Assembly (NCBI GenBank): GCA_037447655.1
Contig: JBBHKE010001895.1
Location: 1 to 62,000 of the forward strand
From: Zygnema cylindricum
Lineage: Eukaryota; Streptophyta; Zygnematophyceae; Zygnematales; Zygnemataceae
DNA: 62,000 nucleotides
Direction: 5' to 3'
Numbering within the stretch: the stretch's first letter is position 1; the number at the start of each line of letters is the position of its first letter. The notes beneath the pieces were generated by a model. The model was given only the letters and a program-made list of their open reading frames with translations, was not told the origin of the DNA and searched no databases. Below, piece by piece: positions 11,687 through 23,399 of the stretch. A program made the position numbers and the translations under genes.

Positions 11687-12349
11687 TGTTGGGATATTGT
11701 CGTTTCGCGGTATTTCCGCGAAGCGTCATACCAACTTGTATTTGTTTGACGCGAACTGTCCCGTCATCATACAAAAGTACGACGTCGTTTCGCGGCAGTA
11801 CTTTTGTTGTCCGCGAACAAAATATACTATTTCGTTTCGCGTCACTTGTTTGTTTTGTGCGCAGGTGTTTCAATTTGCGTACAGGTGTGTTCTTAAAGCG
11901 ACACGTGTTTAAGTCAACGTTTGGAGTTTGTTGTTTCGAAGGAAGAAGCGTGTGCGCCTTTCTTCGTGGAACTTTCATTGAAGAGTGCACAGTCAGCTAG
12001 GGACAGACTTCGTCGCTACGCTAAGTTCTGCTTGTCTTATCTTGTTGTCTCTTAGTGCAGAGTAGCGAGTATATATAGGCAACAGTGTACATGTGCAGAG
12101 TATCGAATTAATTAATTCTATCTTACATGATTGAATCATAGAGGATTTGATATTGGAGTAAGAGATTATTTAAAGAGGTTAGAGAAGAGAGAGAAGAGAG
12201 AAGAGAGATGATGTAAAGAGGCTTCGGCCAATAACACTTATAATTCTTTTTGGCTGAATATTCCTCTTGTCTTTTATGAGCTTCCGTTGTGTAATGATTT
12301 ATGTTTTGTGAATTATTTTGAGTGAATGTCTTTTGCTCAAGATCCTACA
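11687..12349 (+). mobile_element. Solitary LTR with TATA box, possibly solo or 3' LTR
   Basis: Begins TGTTGGGATATTGTCG and ends GATCCTACA, with imperfectly inverted ends (TGTTGGGAT / ATCCTACA). A purine tract GCAGGAAGGGGGAAAAAA lies directly before it, as expected of a polypurine tract next to a 3' LTR. Inside are a TATA box (GAGTATATATAGG, about 12068), an AATAA-type poly(A) signal near 12229 and a GAGA-rich tract. Both flanks are A-runs, so a target duplication AAAAA is possible but uninformative. No internal coding region remains. Confidence 0.55.
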
Positions 12350-12897
12350 AAAAAAAAGCAACAAAAAACACAAAAATAGCAACAGTAAACACAAAAACCA
12401 AAACCATCGCTAAAGATCAGTGTTTCCTATTCAAGTTTCACGGTTTACCCACGGTTCAATAAATTCCATTTTTAATAAAAAAACGAAAAAAAAACGAAAT
12501 CGAAACAAAGCAACCAAAACCGTCGCAAAAGGTCACGGGGATTTATTTCGGCTTAGTGTCTTCTTTTTCACACAACTACTTTTCTTTGGCCCCCCATAAA
12601 TGACAAGCGTCAGGCTCTCCTTCCCCATCATCTTGCACGCATCCGCGTGCACGGATCATCTTCTCCCAGTTATCACACCTTCCCGAATCGTCTCATACGT
12701 CACCCACCGACGCCCCCGCACCCCAACCCTTTCACCAAAACACTACGCCTGCTTCAACACCCTCGCCCCAAAATAGGCAAAACCATCCCTTACCCTTACC
12801 CTTACCCACACCTCAATATTGCCCTCCTCATTGTCAGGAGAAATCTCAAGCTTTCTCTTTGTCCCTCTTTTCATACCCTCCTTCACCTCCGACCCCA
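12350..12897. other. Intergenic, no gene recognised
   Basis: A-rich then C-rich sequence. It includes a short (CCCTTA)3 run at about 12787-12807. No coding or RNA feature is supported. Confidence 0.4.
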
Positions 12898-13543
12898 TTT
12901 GATGTTGACATACGTGGAACGTGTCGATTGATACCCGGATTTGTGATAATATCCACACTAAAACCTAATTAAATTGGACCCGTCGGTCTCAACATCTGAG
13001 AAGGTGAGAAGGTGGCACATTTACTGTATTCACAGCTAAAGTGAAAAGTGAAAGTTCCCAAGTTCAAAACAGCTAAAGTGAAAAGTGAAAGTTCCCAAGT
13101 TCAAATAGGTCCCAGGTTCAAATCCTGGCCAGCTCATCATTCTCTTAATTAGGATCGTCCATTCCATCCTCCGATTTTACGAATCTTAGCATGTCGCCTC
13201 ATCATTCCCTTTATTAGGATCATCCATTCTATCCTGCGACTCTACGAATCTTAACATGGTATCAGGCCAAGGGGATCAAGTTTACATTTACATTATGACC
13301 GGTAACCTCTCCGAAAGGGTGTTGACGTACGTGAAAGGTGTCGATCGATACCCGAATTTGTGGAAATATCCACACTAAAACCTGATAAAATTGGACCTGC
13401 CAGACATTTGAGCTGGTGGCACAGTGGTTAGTGCATTCACAACTTAAATGAATTGTCCCAAGTTCAAATCTTGGCTGGCTCATCATTCCATTTATTTGGG
13501 ATCGTTCATTCTATCATTTGATTCTACGAATCTTAACATTTGA
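12898..13543 (+). mobile_element. Complete TRIM retroelement whose LTR contains a tRNA-like domain
   Basis: 5' LTR 12903-13256, internal region 13257-13319 (63 bp) and 3' LTR 13320-13538, flanked by the perfect 5-bp target duplication TTTGA (12898-12902 and 13539-13543). The LTRs start TGTTGAC and end CTTAACA. The internal region opens with TGGTATCAGGCC, close to the usual initiator-Met primer-binding site TGGTATCAGAGC, and closes with the purine run GAAAGGG. There is no coding capacity, so it is a terminal-repeat retrotransposon in miniature. The 5' LTR is longer because of two internal tandem duplications (around 13034-13105 and 13135-13256). Both LTRs carry the tRNA-like sequence described separately. 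Confidence 0.85.
13410..13482 (+). other. tRNA-like cloverleaf inside the TRIM 3' LTR
   Basis: 72 nt plus discriminator A that fold as a canonical tRNA: acceptor GAGCTGG/CTGGCTC (7 bp with two G-U pairs), D arm GCAC-AGTGGTTA-GTGC, anticodon arm TTCAC-AACTTAA-ATGAA (one mismatch), 5-nt variable loop, and T arm CCAAG-TTCAAAT-CTTGG. The A box (GGCACAGTGG) and B box (AGTTCAAATC) of a type-2 RNA polymerase III promoter are visible. The loop triplet is CTT, but the nearly universal U33 is A, so a working tRNA is unlikely. The 5' LTR has an even better T arm and B box (CCAGGTTCAAATCCTGG, 13110-13126) but a disrupted middle. Confidence 0.8.
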
Positions 13544-14652
13544 CACTCATTCAACTCCTCTAACAAAACTAAACTTAGCCCCCCCATGTGGATCAATTCC
13601 ATCCCCAAATTCCTCTCACTCACACATCCCACCTATTGAAATTTATAGATTTCTAGAGTATTTTCTAGGTTTAAATATGTTTTTTTAAAAGGAAAAGAAA
13701 AAGGACGGACATCCTGCCTCCACCTCCACTCTCTAGCCCCCATACTTGTTGTAGTCACTGAAGGTAAGAGAGAGAGGTTGATCCATGGCTGCCTTAGTTC
13801 AACAGACAGCTATTTTTAGTAGGTTACTAAAATTATACTTGACAGACCAGAGATTTGATCCCGGTACCTGCGGTTCGTCAAGTTGACCCGTAACGGTTAG
13901 CTTTATCCTAATAGACTAGGACCAATGCTAAGTGTTATGGTATGTGATAAATATATATTTAGTTCGAGTGGATAAAATTCATTTAACTAGAATTGTATAC
14001 GGCGTACATAGATTCAGTTATATAAAGTACGTCGTACGACGCTAATTCAAAACGGATACCACGCATTTTATTTCGACATCGGAACAAATGTCGCGCAAGT
14101 ATTTATTGCGGCTAAGATTGCGTTTCGCATAAAATCCAACGGCGCACATCATCGCCAAAATCCCTGAGTGGTCACTTTGGCATTTTGTGACGTGGCATGA
14201 CCTGGAGCCACGTGGAGAGATGACATTCGGTCATAGGAATTCCGAGGAACGTACGGACGAGTGAAAAGCGGACACGCGTCCACTTAATAGCCTTGTCGTA
14301 CATAGGCCGTACAAAAGGTACATTGGCAGTATTACTTTTTGTGTACGATACAGTAATCTGATTGGTCCGTACTTCAGTAGATAGGAGTTATTAGAGAGAA
14401 TCAGGACTTAGAAAATTTTGGTAGGTAGTCACCTCTCCCTTTGAGAGTTTGTACAAATTGGCATTTTTACTGCCTCATAACTTATCGGCTGGTTGGCTGT
14501 TTTCAGTGATTATTTTTGCTACGGACTCAAAGGAGTCCAGGCTGCACAGGGGTGCAGTCAAATTGTCAGTTTGCCTTCTTGGGCAGAAGTGGTTGTGGCT
14601 TAAAGTGGGTTAGTTAAATACTATCTAGAGGCTTCCTGTATTCTGTAGTCCA

Positions 14653-17600
14653 ATGGAGGACACAGAATTGCAGGTTATGGGCCCACCCTCTAGGGTGCCC
14701 ACCTTCAATGGATCTGGGTTCATCAAATGGGAAGCCATGATGATGGGAGCTTTGTGTGAAAAAAGATACTGGGGTATCGTCAGTGGACAAGTGAAACGTC
14801 CACCTTCGGGAACTCCACCAAGATTTGGGGGAGTAAGGTTTTCTGTAACAACGGCTGCCTCAGCGGAGGAGGCAGATGATGGGGACAGCTGTGTGTCCAA
14901 AAAGGAAAAAGGGAAAGAGACACCCCTCATTTTTATTGCCACAATATCGGGAGCAGCGACCGTGAAGACCGTGGAGAACGATACTCAAATGTGGGAGGAT
15001 GTAAACATGGCTGCCAAGAACTTCATTCTGAGGCACCTCACTCAAGGTTTGGCCACTCCTCATCTTCACATTTACAAGGCTGAGGAGTTGTGGGAGAGTT
15101 TAGTGGAGATTTATAGAGCTGGAACTATTCAGGAGCTCCAGTTGGCTGAGCAAAAGCTATTGAGTTACACTTACAAAGGAGGAAAGATGTTAGATTACTG
15201 TAATGATCTTTCTTGTTTGTATATGGAAATGGAAAGTGCTAGGTGGACAGGTACAATGAAAATGAAAGTTAACACCCTTATCATGAAATTACCAGATGAG
15301 TTCGAAAACATAGTGTACCGAGTACAGGGAATGCCTGATAGTTCATGGAAATGGAACACAGTAGTCAGGATGATACTTGTGCAGGAAAACACAATGGAGA
15401 TTAGGAGAGGAGGAAAGAGCATTCAAGCTCTAGCAACAGGAGGGGACCGATGAGGGAAGGACCCGAAGAAACCTTATAGAGGGGAAAGAGATCATTTTGG
15501 GGGACAGAGGCCCCCAAAGGGTCTTTGTCATTATTGCAAAAAGCCGGGACACTTTATTGCAGATTGTGTCAAGCTATCAGAACTAAGGCTCGAAGAGAAC
15601 CGTGGAAGAGGTTCTTCCGGAGGGAAGAAAAAGGCACTTGTGGTTACAAAAGTGTCAGGAGAAACCGAGGATGAGTCCTCTGAGGAGGATGGGGAGCTTC
15701 TTCTTGACGAGAGTCTGGAGGAGAAGGAGATCCCTCGGAGGCAAAAGTGTGCCCTTGGAGCAATTCGGGAAGCTCCACAGGAAGGATGGATCATCGACTC
15801 AGATGCATCCATGCATATGTGTCGTGATAAAGAACTTTTCACTAAGCTAAGAAAGATTCCTACTGTAGAGATAGAGTATGGGGATGGGAGAGTGGTTACT
15901 ACAGATCTAGTGGGATCAGTAGATCTAAAAGTCTTAGTGGAGGGTAAGACTTCTATACTTACATTCTCAGATGTACTTTACATTCCTCAGCTGAGTAAAA
16001 ATCTTGTCTCGATGTCTGTGTTAGATGACAAAGAGTTTGATACTTTCACCAGAAAGGGAGTCTTTACAGCTAAGTATGGGAATGAAGTTTACTTCACAGC
16101 AGATAAGGGTAGCCAAGGAATGTTTAGGCTTAACCTGAGTAATGAAAAGAAGAATGCTTATTATGTTGGTGTTCTTAAGGTGATGATTTGGCATAAGCGG
16201 TTGGGGCATGTGCATTTTGATAGGTTAAGGGAAATGAAAAAGCTTGGGGTAGTAGATGGCATTCACTTTGAGGATAATGAAATGATGGATGATTCTAGTG
16301 GTTGTGCTCAAGGTAAGGCTCACAGACTTCCCTTTCCCAAAGCCGCCACATATAGAGGTGAGAAAGTGTTAGATTTGGTCCACACAGATATTTGGGGACC
16401 TGCAAAAGTACCTTCGGTTGGAGGAAAGAGGTTTATGATGACAATAACTGATGACTGGTCTAGATACTCTAGAGTCTACATTCTGAAAACAAAGTCTGAA
16501 GCATCAACTTACTTCAAAGAATATAAAGCTTGGAGTGAGAAGTTGCATGAAACACCCATTAAGAGGATAAGGAGTGATAATGGGGGGGATTATACCTCTA
16601 ACGAGTTTGAGGAATATCTGAGAGATGAGGGAGTGCAGCACCAGAAAACAGTACCATATAACCCGGAACAAAATGGGGTAGCTGAGAGGTTGAATCGAAC
16701 ACTAGGAGATAGTGTGCGCAGTATGTTGGCAGACAAGAAAATAGGAAAGAGATTTTGGGAAGAAGCAATGAACTGTGCCAACTACATTAAGAATAGAGTC
16801 CTTACCTCAGCTGTAAAGGGAGTGACACCTTATGAGAGATGGGTTGGAAGGAAACCAGATATCTCACACCTTAAAGTATTTGGTAGCCAAGTTTAGAGTC
16901 TTGACACGGATAGGAAAAACTGGAAACTAGATGCTAAGGGAAAACCTGGATACTTTGTGGGATATGATGAGGATGTTAAGGGATATAGAGTCTATGAGTT
17001 AGCAAAGAAAGATATCATTCTGGTCAAACACTTAGTTGTCATGGATGAAGGGAAGTCATTTGACCCCTTCAAATATACAAAGAAGATAAGGATTAGATTT
17101 GAGTCCGAAAGTGATGAGAATTTGGTCGTTCCCGAAAACGACATGAGTGAAACCGTGATTACAGATTTAGGGGAGATCGAAGATACAGAAGACTCACCGG
17201 AAACCTCACATACTCCTATGGACTTCGAGGAGATAGAAGGAGCGGGACAAGAATCGGTTTTCATGGACAGGGGAGCCGATGAGACAGTGAGAAGAAATCC
17301 AAGACTTCCATCCATTCCAGCTTCGGAGTTTGAGGGAGGAAGGAGGAGTAGCAAAAAGATACAGGAAAAACAAGCTGCTCATAAGGTAACTAAGCTATCT
17401 CACCCAGATGAGCCTCAATCTTACTTAGAGGCAGTGAATAGTCCAGAGAAAGAAAGATGGATTAGAGCCATAAATGATGAGATGGCTTCTATCATGGAAG
17501 CAAATACTTGGGAACTAGCGGATTGCCCTCCAGACAGAAAACCTATTGGATGTCAATGGGTATTTAAACTAAAACTTAACCCAGATAATACAATTGAGAG

Positions 17601-19002
17601 GTATAAGGCTCGATTGGTAGCAAAGGGGTTCACCCAAAAAGAGGGGATTGACTATGAGGAGACCTTTGCTCCAGTTGTTCGGTTCCCATCGGTAAGGATT
17701 CTCCTCAGTCTGGCCACAGCGGAAGACATGGAAATACACCAGATGGACATTAAGACTTCTTTTCTTAATGGTGAGTTAGAGGAAGAAATTTTTATGAGGC
17801 AACCCGAGGGGTTTGTGGAAGATGGAGAAGAGAGCAAAGTCTGCAGGCTCATAAAGTCCTTATATGGACTGAAACAGGCTCCCCGATAGTGGAATAAGAA
17901 ACTAGATGAGGATCTCACCGATCTACGATACATCCGGATCAGCTTTGACCATTCTATCTATATGTTTGAAGATGAGAATGGTGTCATTTTTATTGCAATT
18001 TATGTGGATGATCTGCTTGTGTTAAGTAAGTCTTTGGAGAATATCAATAGGCTAAAGAAAGATCTTAGGGGCAAATTTGATATGAAGGATTTAGGGGAGG
18101 CAAAATATATTTTGGGGATCCAAATGGAGAGAGATAGGGGGAAGAAGATTATCAGACTTACTCAAAAAGAAGCAATAGGTAATATGCTTGAGAAATTCCA
18201 GATGGAAAATGCTAACAGTTGTACCACTCCCATGGACTTGAAAAAAGTAAGTGATCGGAGTGAAGAAGGAGGAGTGATGATCTTAGACGATCAGATGAGT
18301 CCAGAGGAGAGAGAGTTCATGAAGTCTAACCCTTATAGACAGGTCGTAGGAAGCTTATTCTATTTTATGAACTGTACCAGGCCGGACATAGCGGCAGCAG
18401 TTGGAGTACTCAGTAGGATTCTTAATGATCTTAGGAAGAGAGACAGGGAGGCAGCCAAGAGAGTCATGAGTTATATGGTTGGAACTAGAGAATTATGGTT
18501 GCATTTGGGAGGGGAGCACACTGATATCACCACTTGGAGTGACGCCGGTTATGGGGATGCACCAATGAGAAGATGCACTTCTGGATATGTTTTGTATGTG
18601 GGGGAAGGTGCTTGCTGTTGGAGTAATAAGCAACAAAAGGTGGTTGCTCAGTCTACTATGGAGGGTGAGTATATGGCGTCTTGTTCTGCTGTAAAAGAAC
18701 TAATGTGGGTGAAATCATTGTTACAAGAACTGGGATTTATGAAGGAGGGAGTGCATGAAATCTTTTGCGATAACCAAGTTGCAATTGCAATTGCAGCCAA
18801 TCCAAAACACTATTTCAAAGCAAAACATATGGACATAAGATTAAGCTTCGTAAGAGAAAAAGTTGAAAATAAAATTTTAAATCTTGTGTATAGACCTGAT
18901 GAAGAAATGGTGGCTGACATGATGACCAAACCTGTGCCCTCTCCTAAACTAAAATATTGTCGGGAAAAATGCGGGTTGAAAGAAAAATTAAAATTAGACT
19001 AG
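14653..19002 (+). pseudogene. Copia gag-pol polyprotein with three in-frame stops
   Basis: A single reading frame of 1450 codons interrupted only by TGA at 15451, TAG at 16894 and TAG at 17887. Visible in order: gag; a CCHC zinc knuckle (CHYCKKPGHFIADC, 15526-15567); the protease region, whose usual DSG active-site triplet reads DSD (about 15796); the integrase HHCC region (WHKRLGHVHF) with the first Cys of its CxxC replaced by Ser; the integrase DDE core (HTDIWGP, RSDNGGDY, QNGVAERLNRTL); reverse transcriptase with YVDDLL (about 18001); and RNase H (WSDAGYGD, STMEGEYMA). The stop at 17887 follows LKQAPR, where the family usually has Gln, which fits CAG to TAG. The copy is presumably not autonomous now. 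There is no frameshift in 4.3 kb, so decay is recent. Confidence 0.9.
14673..14687 (+). promoter_or_regulatory. Primer-binding site complementary to the initiator tRNA-Met anticodon arm
   Basis: GGTTATGGGCCCACC begins at the first base after the 5' LTR and is the reverse complement of the anticodon arm of eukaryotic initiator tRNA-Met (GGTGGGCCCATAACC), not of its 3' end. Drosophila copia primes this way with a tRNA cut in the anticodon loop. The site is translated as part of gag (Gln-Val-Met-Gly-Pro). Confidence 0.85.
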
Positions 19003-20388
19003 AAAATAAGGGGAGTGTTGAAATTTATAGATTTCTAGAGTATTTTCTAGGTTTAAATATGTTTTTATAAAAGGAAAAGAAAAAGGACGGACATCCTGCC
19101 TCCACCTCCGCTCTCTAGCCCCCATACTTGTTGTAGTCACTGAAGGTAAGAGAGAGAGGTTGATCCATGGCTGCCTTAGTTCAACAGACAACTATTTTTA
19201 GTAGGTTACTAAAAATATACTTGACGGACCAGAGATTTGATCCCGGTACCTGCGGTTCGTCAAGTTAGACTAGGACCAATGCTAAGTGGTATGGTATGTG
19301 ATAAATATATATTTAGTTCGAGTGGATAAAATTCAATTAACTAGAACTGTATACGGCGTACATAGATTCAGTTATATAAAGTACGTCGTACGACGCTAAT
19401 TCAAAACGGATACCACGCATTTTATTTCGACATCGGAACAAATGTCGCGCAAGTATTTATTGCGGCTAAGATTGCGTTTCGCATAAAATCCAACGGCGCA
19501 CATCATCGCCGAAATCCCGAAGTGGTCACTTTGGCGTTAGGTGACGTGGCATGACCTGGAGCCACGTGGAGAGATGACATTCGGTCATAAGAATTCCGAG
19601 GAACGTACGGACGAGTGAAAAGCGGACACGCGACACTTAATAGCCTTGTCGTACATAGGCCGTACAAAAGGTACATCGGCAGTAGTACTTTTTGTGTACG
19701 ATACAGTAATCTGATTGGTCTGTACTTCAGTAGATAGGAGTTATTAGAGAGAATCAGGACTTAGAAAATTTTGGTAGGTAGTCACCTCTCCCTTTGAGAG
19801 TTTGTACAAATTGGCATTTTTACTGCCTCATAACTTATCGGCTGGTTGGCCGTTTTCAGTGATTCTTTTTGCTACGGACTCAAGGGAGTCCAGGCTGCAC
19901 AGGGGTGCAGTCAAATTGTCAGTTTGCCTTCTTGGGCAGAAGTGGTCGTGGCTTAAAGTGGGTTAGTTAAATACTATCTAGAGGCTTCCTGTATTCTGTA
20001 GTCCAATGGAGGACACAGAATTGCACCACCTCTCTCGGGACCTTGTTTATATGCCTCCACATTCCAACCACATTTCTTGTCCTTCTTTTTCGCATGTCAC
20101 CCCTTCTTCTACTGTTTCTACATCACGGGTTCTAAACATCACGGGTTCTTTGATCACGTTACGGGAAGCCTTACGCTCTAGGTGCTGGTTTAGCTAGACA
20201 TGTAAAAGCGTGTCCCAAGAGCATTCTAACTCCTACTACTCAAGATGAGCCTCTTACCAACACTACCCCCCTCCAACGCCACCCTCTCACTACGATTGGA
20301 ATTTTATACCCAATCTTAATGGTCTAAGATACTATCATTTGGCTCTCCCAACTCTACACGTGTATTTCTAATGTGAAAGTTATAAGTG

Positions 20389-23350
20389 GCTTAGGAACTT
20401 TTGTATAAAAAATTGTATGTGTGTTTTTTGTAACTTTGACGTAGAATAATTTTCACACCCAACATCTGTTTGATGTAAAAAAATTGTATGGTGGTTCTTC
20501 GTTATATCCTGTAAATCTTGGTAGAGTGTGAGATATTTTTGTTGTCTATGTTGCATTCTGCTATTGGTTGAAGTTGCTCGGCACATTGTTATCTCTTGAG
20601 AGCTTTTTTGCTTGTTTCGGTCTGGGATGGCTTCAGGGCTGCCCTAAAACATCAGGTTACGGCCCACCCTTAAGTATACAAGTTTTTAATGGACACGAGT
20701 ATATTTATTGGGCCGACATGGTGGAATCCTATTTCACCAATATCAATCTCTTTGATGTTTTAGATGGTACTCTGGCTGAATTTGATCCGAACTGGGGGAG
20801 GAAAAATACCCAATCTCTTCATTTGATCAAATTCTTGATTTTGAAAGAGCTTCACATGGCTCTCATCCAAATGAACAAGGCATCGGAAATTTTGTTCTCT
20901 CCGAAGTGTAAACTCTTGCTAATGTGCAGCATGAGGCTATCATAGCTAGAAAGATCTAGGAATATCAATATTCTAGTGGTAGTATGGTTGGTTATTGTTC
21001 AGGTTTAAGAATGTTGTTAGATTGGAACTTCGTTGCAACTATAGAACTAGTTCTAGATGAGGAAGCTACTAGTCAGACAATTAGGCCTTTTAAGTCTGTA
21101 GTGGCTTTGATTGCACAATTTTATAAAGGAGAGTCCCGTCAGCAGACAGTTTAGAACAGTTTTAGAAGTATGACAAGTATGGGTATTATTAGGAGTAAGG
21201 AGAGTGCTCGGTCAATGATGGCCGATAAAGATGCGGATCCAAAATTCTGTGCAAAGGCTCTTAATTGTGCCTCATATATCAAAAAAAAATAGAAACTATA
21301 TTGTTGATTGGATAGGTACCTTATGAAGTGTGCACGTGCATCAATTCGGTTGCTTATCACTTCAGAATTTTTGGTTGCAAATGCTTCACTTTAGATAATA
21401 CACCACCCTAGAAATTGGCTGCGAAAGGACTTCTAACAATTCTCCTAAGATATGATGATTAAACCAAAGGATATACTCTCTATTTGTCAGATAAACAAAG
21501 ACTTAAAATATCTGTAAATATTCAGGTCAAGGAATAAAGTCATTTGTGGATGTCTTTAGTATGAGATAAGATCAGAAAAAAGGAGAAAACTATGGAATAT
21601 GTGATTTTTGACAAAACTCCTTTTCCTACTCCTACATCGACACTTCTGCATTGTCACAAACATGTAGACGTATACAATTGTCGTTGTTTTCGTTGGCGTC
21701 ACCAATTGTCAGAATTTTCGTAGTCGTCTTCAACCGTCACAGGTAGTACCTCGTCTACAACCGTCACATTTCAAAGTTTTGATTTCATTTCCGCACATTG
21801 GGACGCTCTTCAAAGTAGTACAGAGAATCTTCACTAGAGTCCAAAATACTTCTTCAAAGTATCGATTACATGGGGACACCCCATAAGGGTCTTAATAAGT
21901 CGGCCCCATCAGTTTAAATTTTCCGGGGGAAAGAAGACAAAGCAACCGGCTGAGAGGGGAACGGATCAGGTATGCTCTCTCTGCTTGCTCAGCAAAGCCT
22001 CTCACCATTCAAGAAGCATCCTCGGTTCACGAAAAGGAACAATTGATCTCGATAGCAAAGGATAAGATCAAATACATTATGGAGGCCCAAACTTGGGAGC
22101 TGATAGATCTCCCCCCCCACAAAAAGTTATTGGATGTAAGTGGGTTTTTAAAGTAAAATTGAATCCAGATAATACCATTGAAAGGTACACAGCTAGATTA
22201 GTGGCAAAAGGATATTGTCAGATTAGTGGCAAAAGGATATTGTCAGAAAGAAGGAATAAACTTTGAGGAAACCTTCTCACCTGTTGTCCCGTTTCCCGGT
22301 GTTCAATTCTCCTCACTCTAGCACCAATATAGGATATGGAAGTGCATCAAATGGATTTTAAGACAGTTTTCTTGCATTGAGATTTAGAGGAGGTAATCTA
22401 TATGAAACAATTGGAGGGTTGTGAAGAAAAATAAAAATAAAATTTGGCTTGTAAACTATTGAAATCTCTAAATAGTCTCAAACAAGCCCCCGGTTAGTGG
22501 AACTTGAAGTTTTATGAGTTTCTAACAAACTTAGGCTTCACTAGAATCAGCTCAGATCACTCAGTTTATGTATTAGAAAAAGAAATCGGGATCATATACA
22601 TTACGTTAAATATTGATGATTTGTTGTTGTTGAGCAAATCAATTAAGGACTTGGAATAATTTTGGGGGTTTTGGTTTAATATGAATCAAATTTAGAGTGA
22701 CAAAAACAAGGTATGGAGTACAACGAAGGACGCACACGCACTCTTTGGAGAGGCGTCATTACGTGGGAAGATTTGTTTCCACATATCCGTGGCGACTCGC
22801 AAGGATCCATATGAGATTTAGTTACCACGCGGCGTTGCATCAACGGTGTCGATTAAGAACGGATGGCGGACAATGTCCGTCGCTAATTTCCAACCAATGG
22901 GGACGCCAAATTAAGTCAGTCACATGATGTATATTTTTGGACACCCAAATACCGTTAATAAATTTTGGGAATCTCGATGACCGACTCAGTAACACGATTC
23001 TGTATCGACGCGAATATTTGACACAACGACAATTTGTTTTTAGCGAATTACATTAATAATGTGGATGTTAGTAATTTAGTATTGCTTGGGTCAAAGTAGG
23101 TAGATCCACGTTTGCATAGGTAGATTGTACGCGAGGTACGGTTTGTAGAGCTCCGTATATCTGGATGACATCTAGTTGGTTGATCAGTTCGGAGCTCTTT
23201 GAGTGTATATAAGTACGACTTTGCCTATTTTTTTACTTAAGAACTTTTGTATCAAAAATTGTACGTTTGTTTTTGGTAAATTTGACTAAGAATGACTTTC
23301 ACATCTGACAAATGTTTGATCGTCAACGTTTATCTGTGGCTTTACAGCGA
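20389..23350 (+). mobile_element. Decayed Copia element related to the one at 13.6-20.0 kb
   Basis: Similar sequences near both ends (TTAGGAACTTTTGTATAAAAAATTG-like at 20390, its partner at 23240, plus CATCTG...TGTTTGATG/C downstream) look like diverged LTRs. Between them, degenerate Copia coding pieces occur in order: gag (about 20640-21150; SGYGPP, VFNGHEYIYWADM); the integrase C-terminal part (about 21160-21560; SARSMMADKDADPKFC, ALNCASYIKK); and reverse transcriptase (about 22075-22640; WELIDLPP, GCKWVFKVKLNPDNTIERY, ARLVAKGY). Many stops and frameshifts are present. A 24-bp tandem duplication sits at 22196-22245. A primer-site-like GGTTACGGCCCACCC lies at 20664, as in the intact element. 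The LTR limits are approximate. Confidence 0.7.
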
Positions 23351-23399
23351 GTGAAAGCTTTTATCCCTTCGATCGGCTATTGCGGTTATGGATCGTCGA

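Larger units (their letters stand above)
13629..20030 (+). mobile_element. Copia LTR retrotransposon with target duplication CCACC
   Basis: 5' LTR 13634-14672 (1039 bp; starts TATTG, a mutated TG) and 3' LTR 19016-20025 (1010 bp; starts TGTTG). Both end AGAATTGCA. They differ by one 29-bp deletion in the 3' LTR and by scattered substitutions, so the insertion is fairly young. The perfect 5-bp repeats CCACC at 13629-13633 and 20026-20030 fix the ends. A polypurine tract AAAATAAGGGGAG (19003-19015) abuts the 3' LTR. The polyprotein frame 14653-19002 has the order gag, protease, integrase, reverse transcriptase, RNase H, which defines Ty1/copia (Pseudoviridae). The gag start codon lies within the 5' LTR. 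Confidence 0.95.

Noticed and set aside
11229-12000. Two long overlapping frames (218 and 253 codons) on opposite strands
   Set aside because: They run across the solo TRIM LTR and the next LTR, and internal duplication keeps them open. No protein family is recognised.
13410-13482. A functional tRNA-Lys gene (triplet CTT)
   Set aside because: Position 33 is A, the acceptor has two G-U pairs, the anticodon stem has a mismatch, and the sequence lies inside an LTR. It is better called tRNA-derived.
12903-13538. Interpretation as SINEs
   Set aside because: Direct LTR-like repeats, TG...CA ends, primer site, purine tract and a 5-bp target duplication fit a TRIM. The tRNA part is about 90 bp inside rather than at the 5' end.
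20006-20197. Frame beginning with the Copia gag start at the downstream LTR
   Set aside because: It is the ATG carried by the 3' LTR (to 20025) running into flanking DNA beyond the CCACC target duplication.
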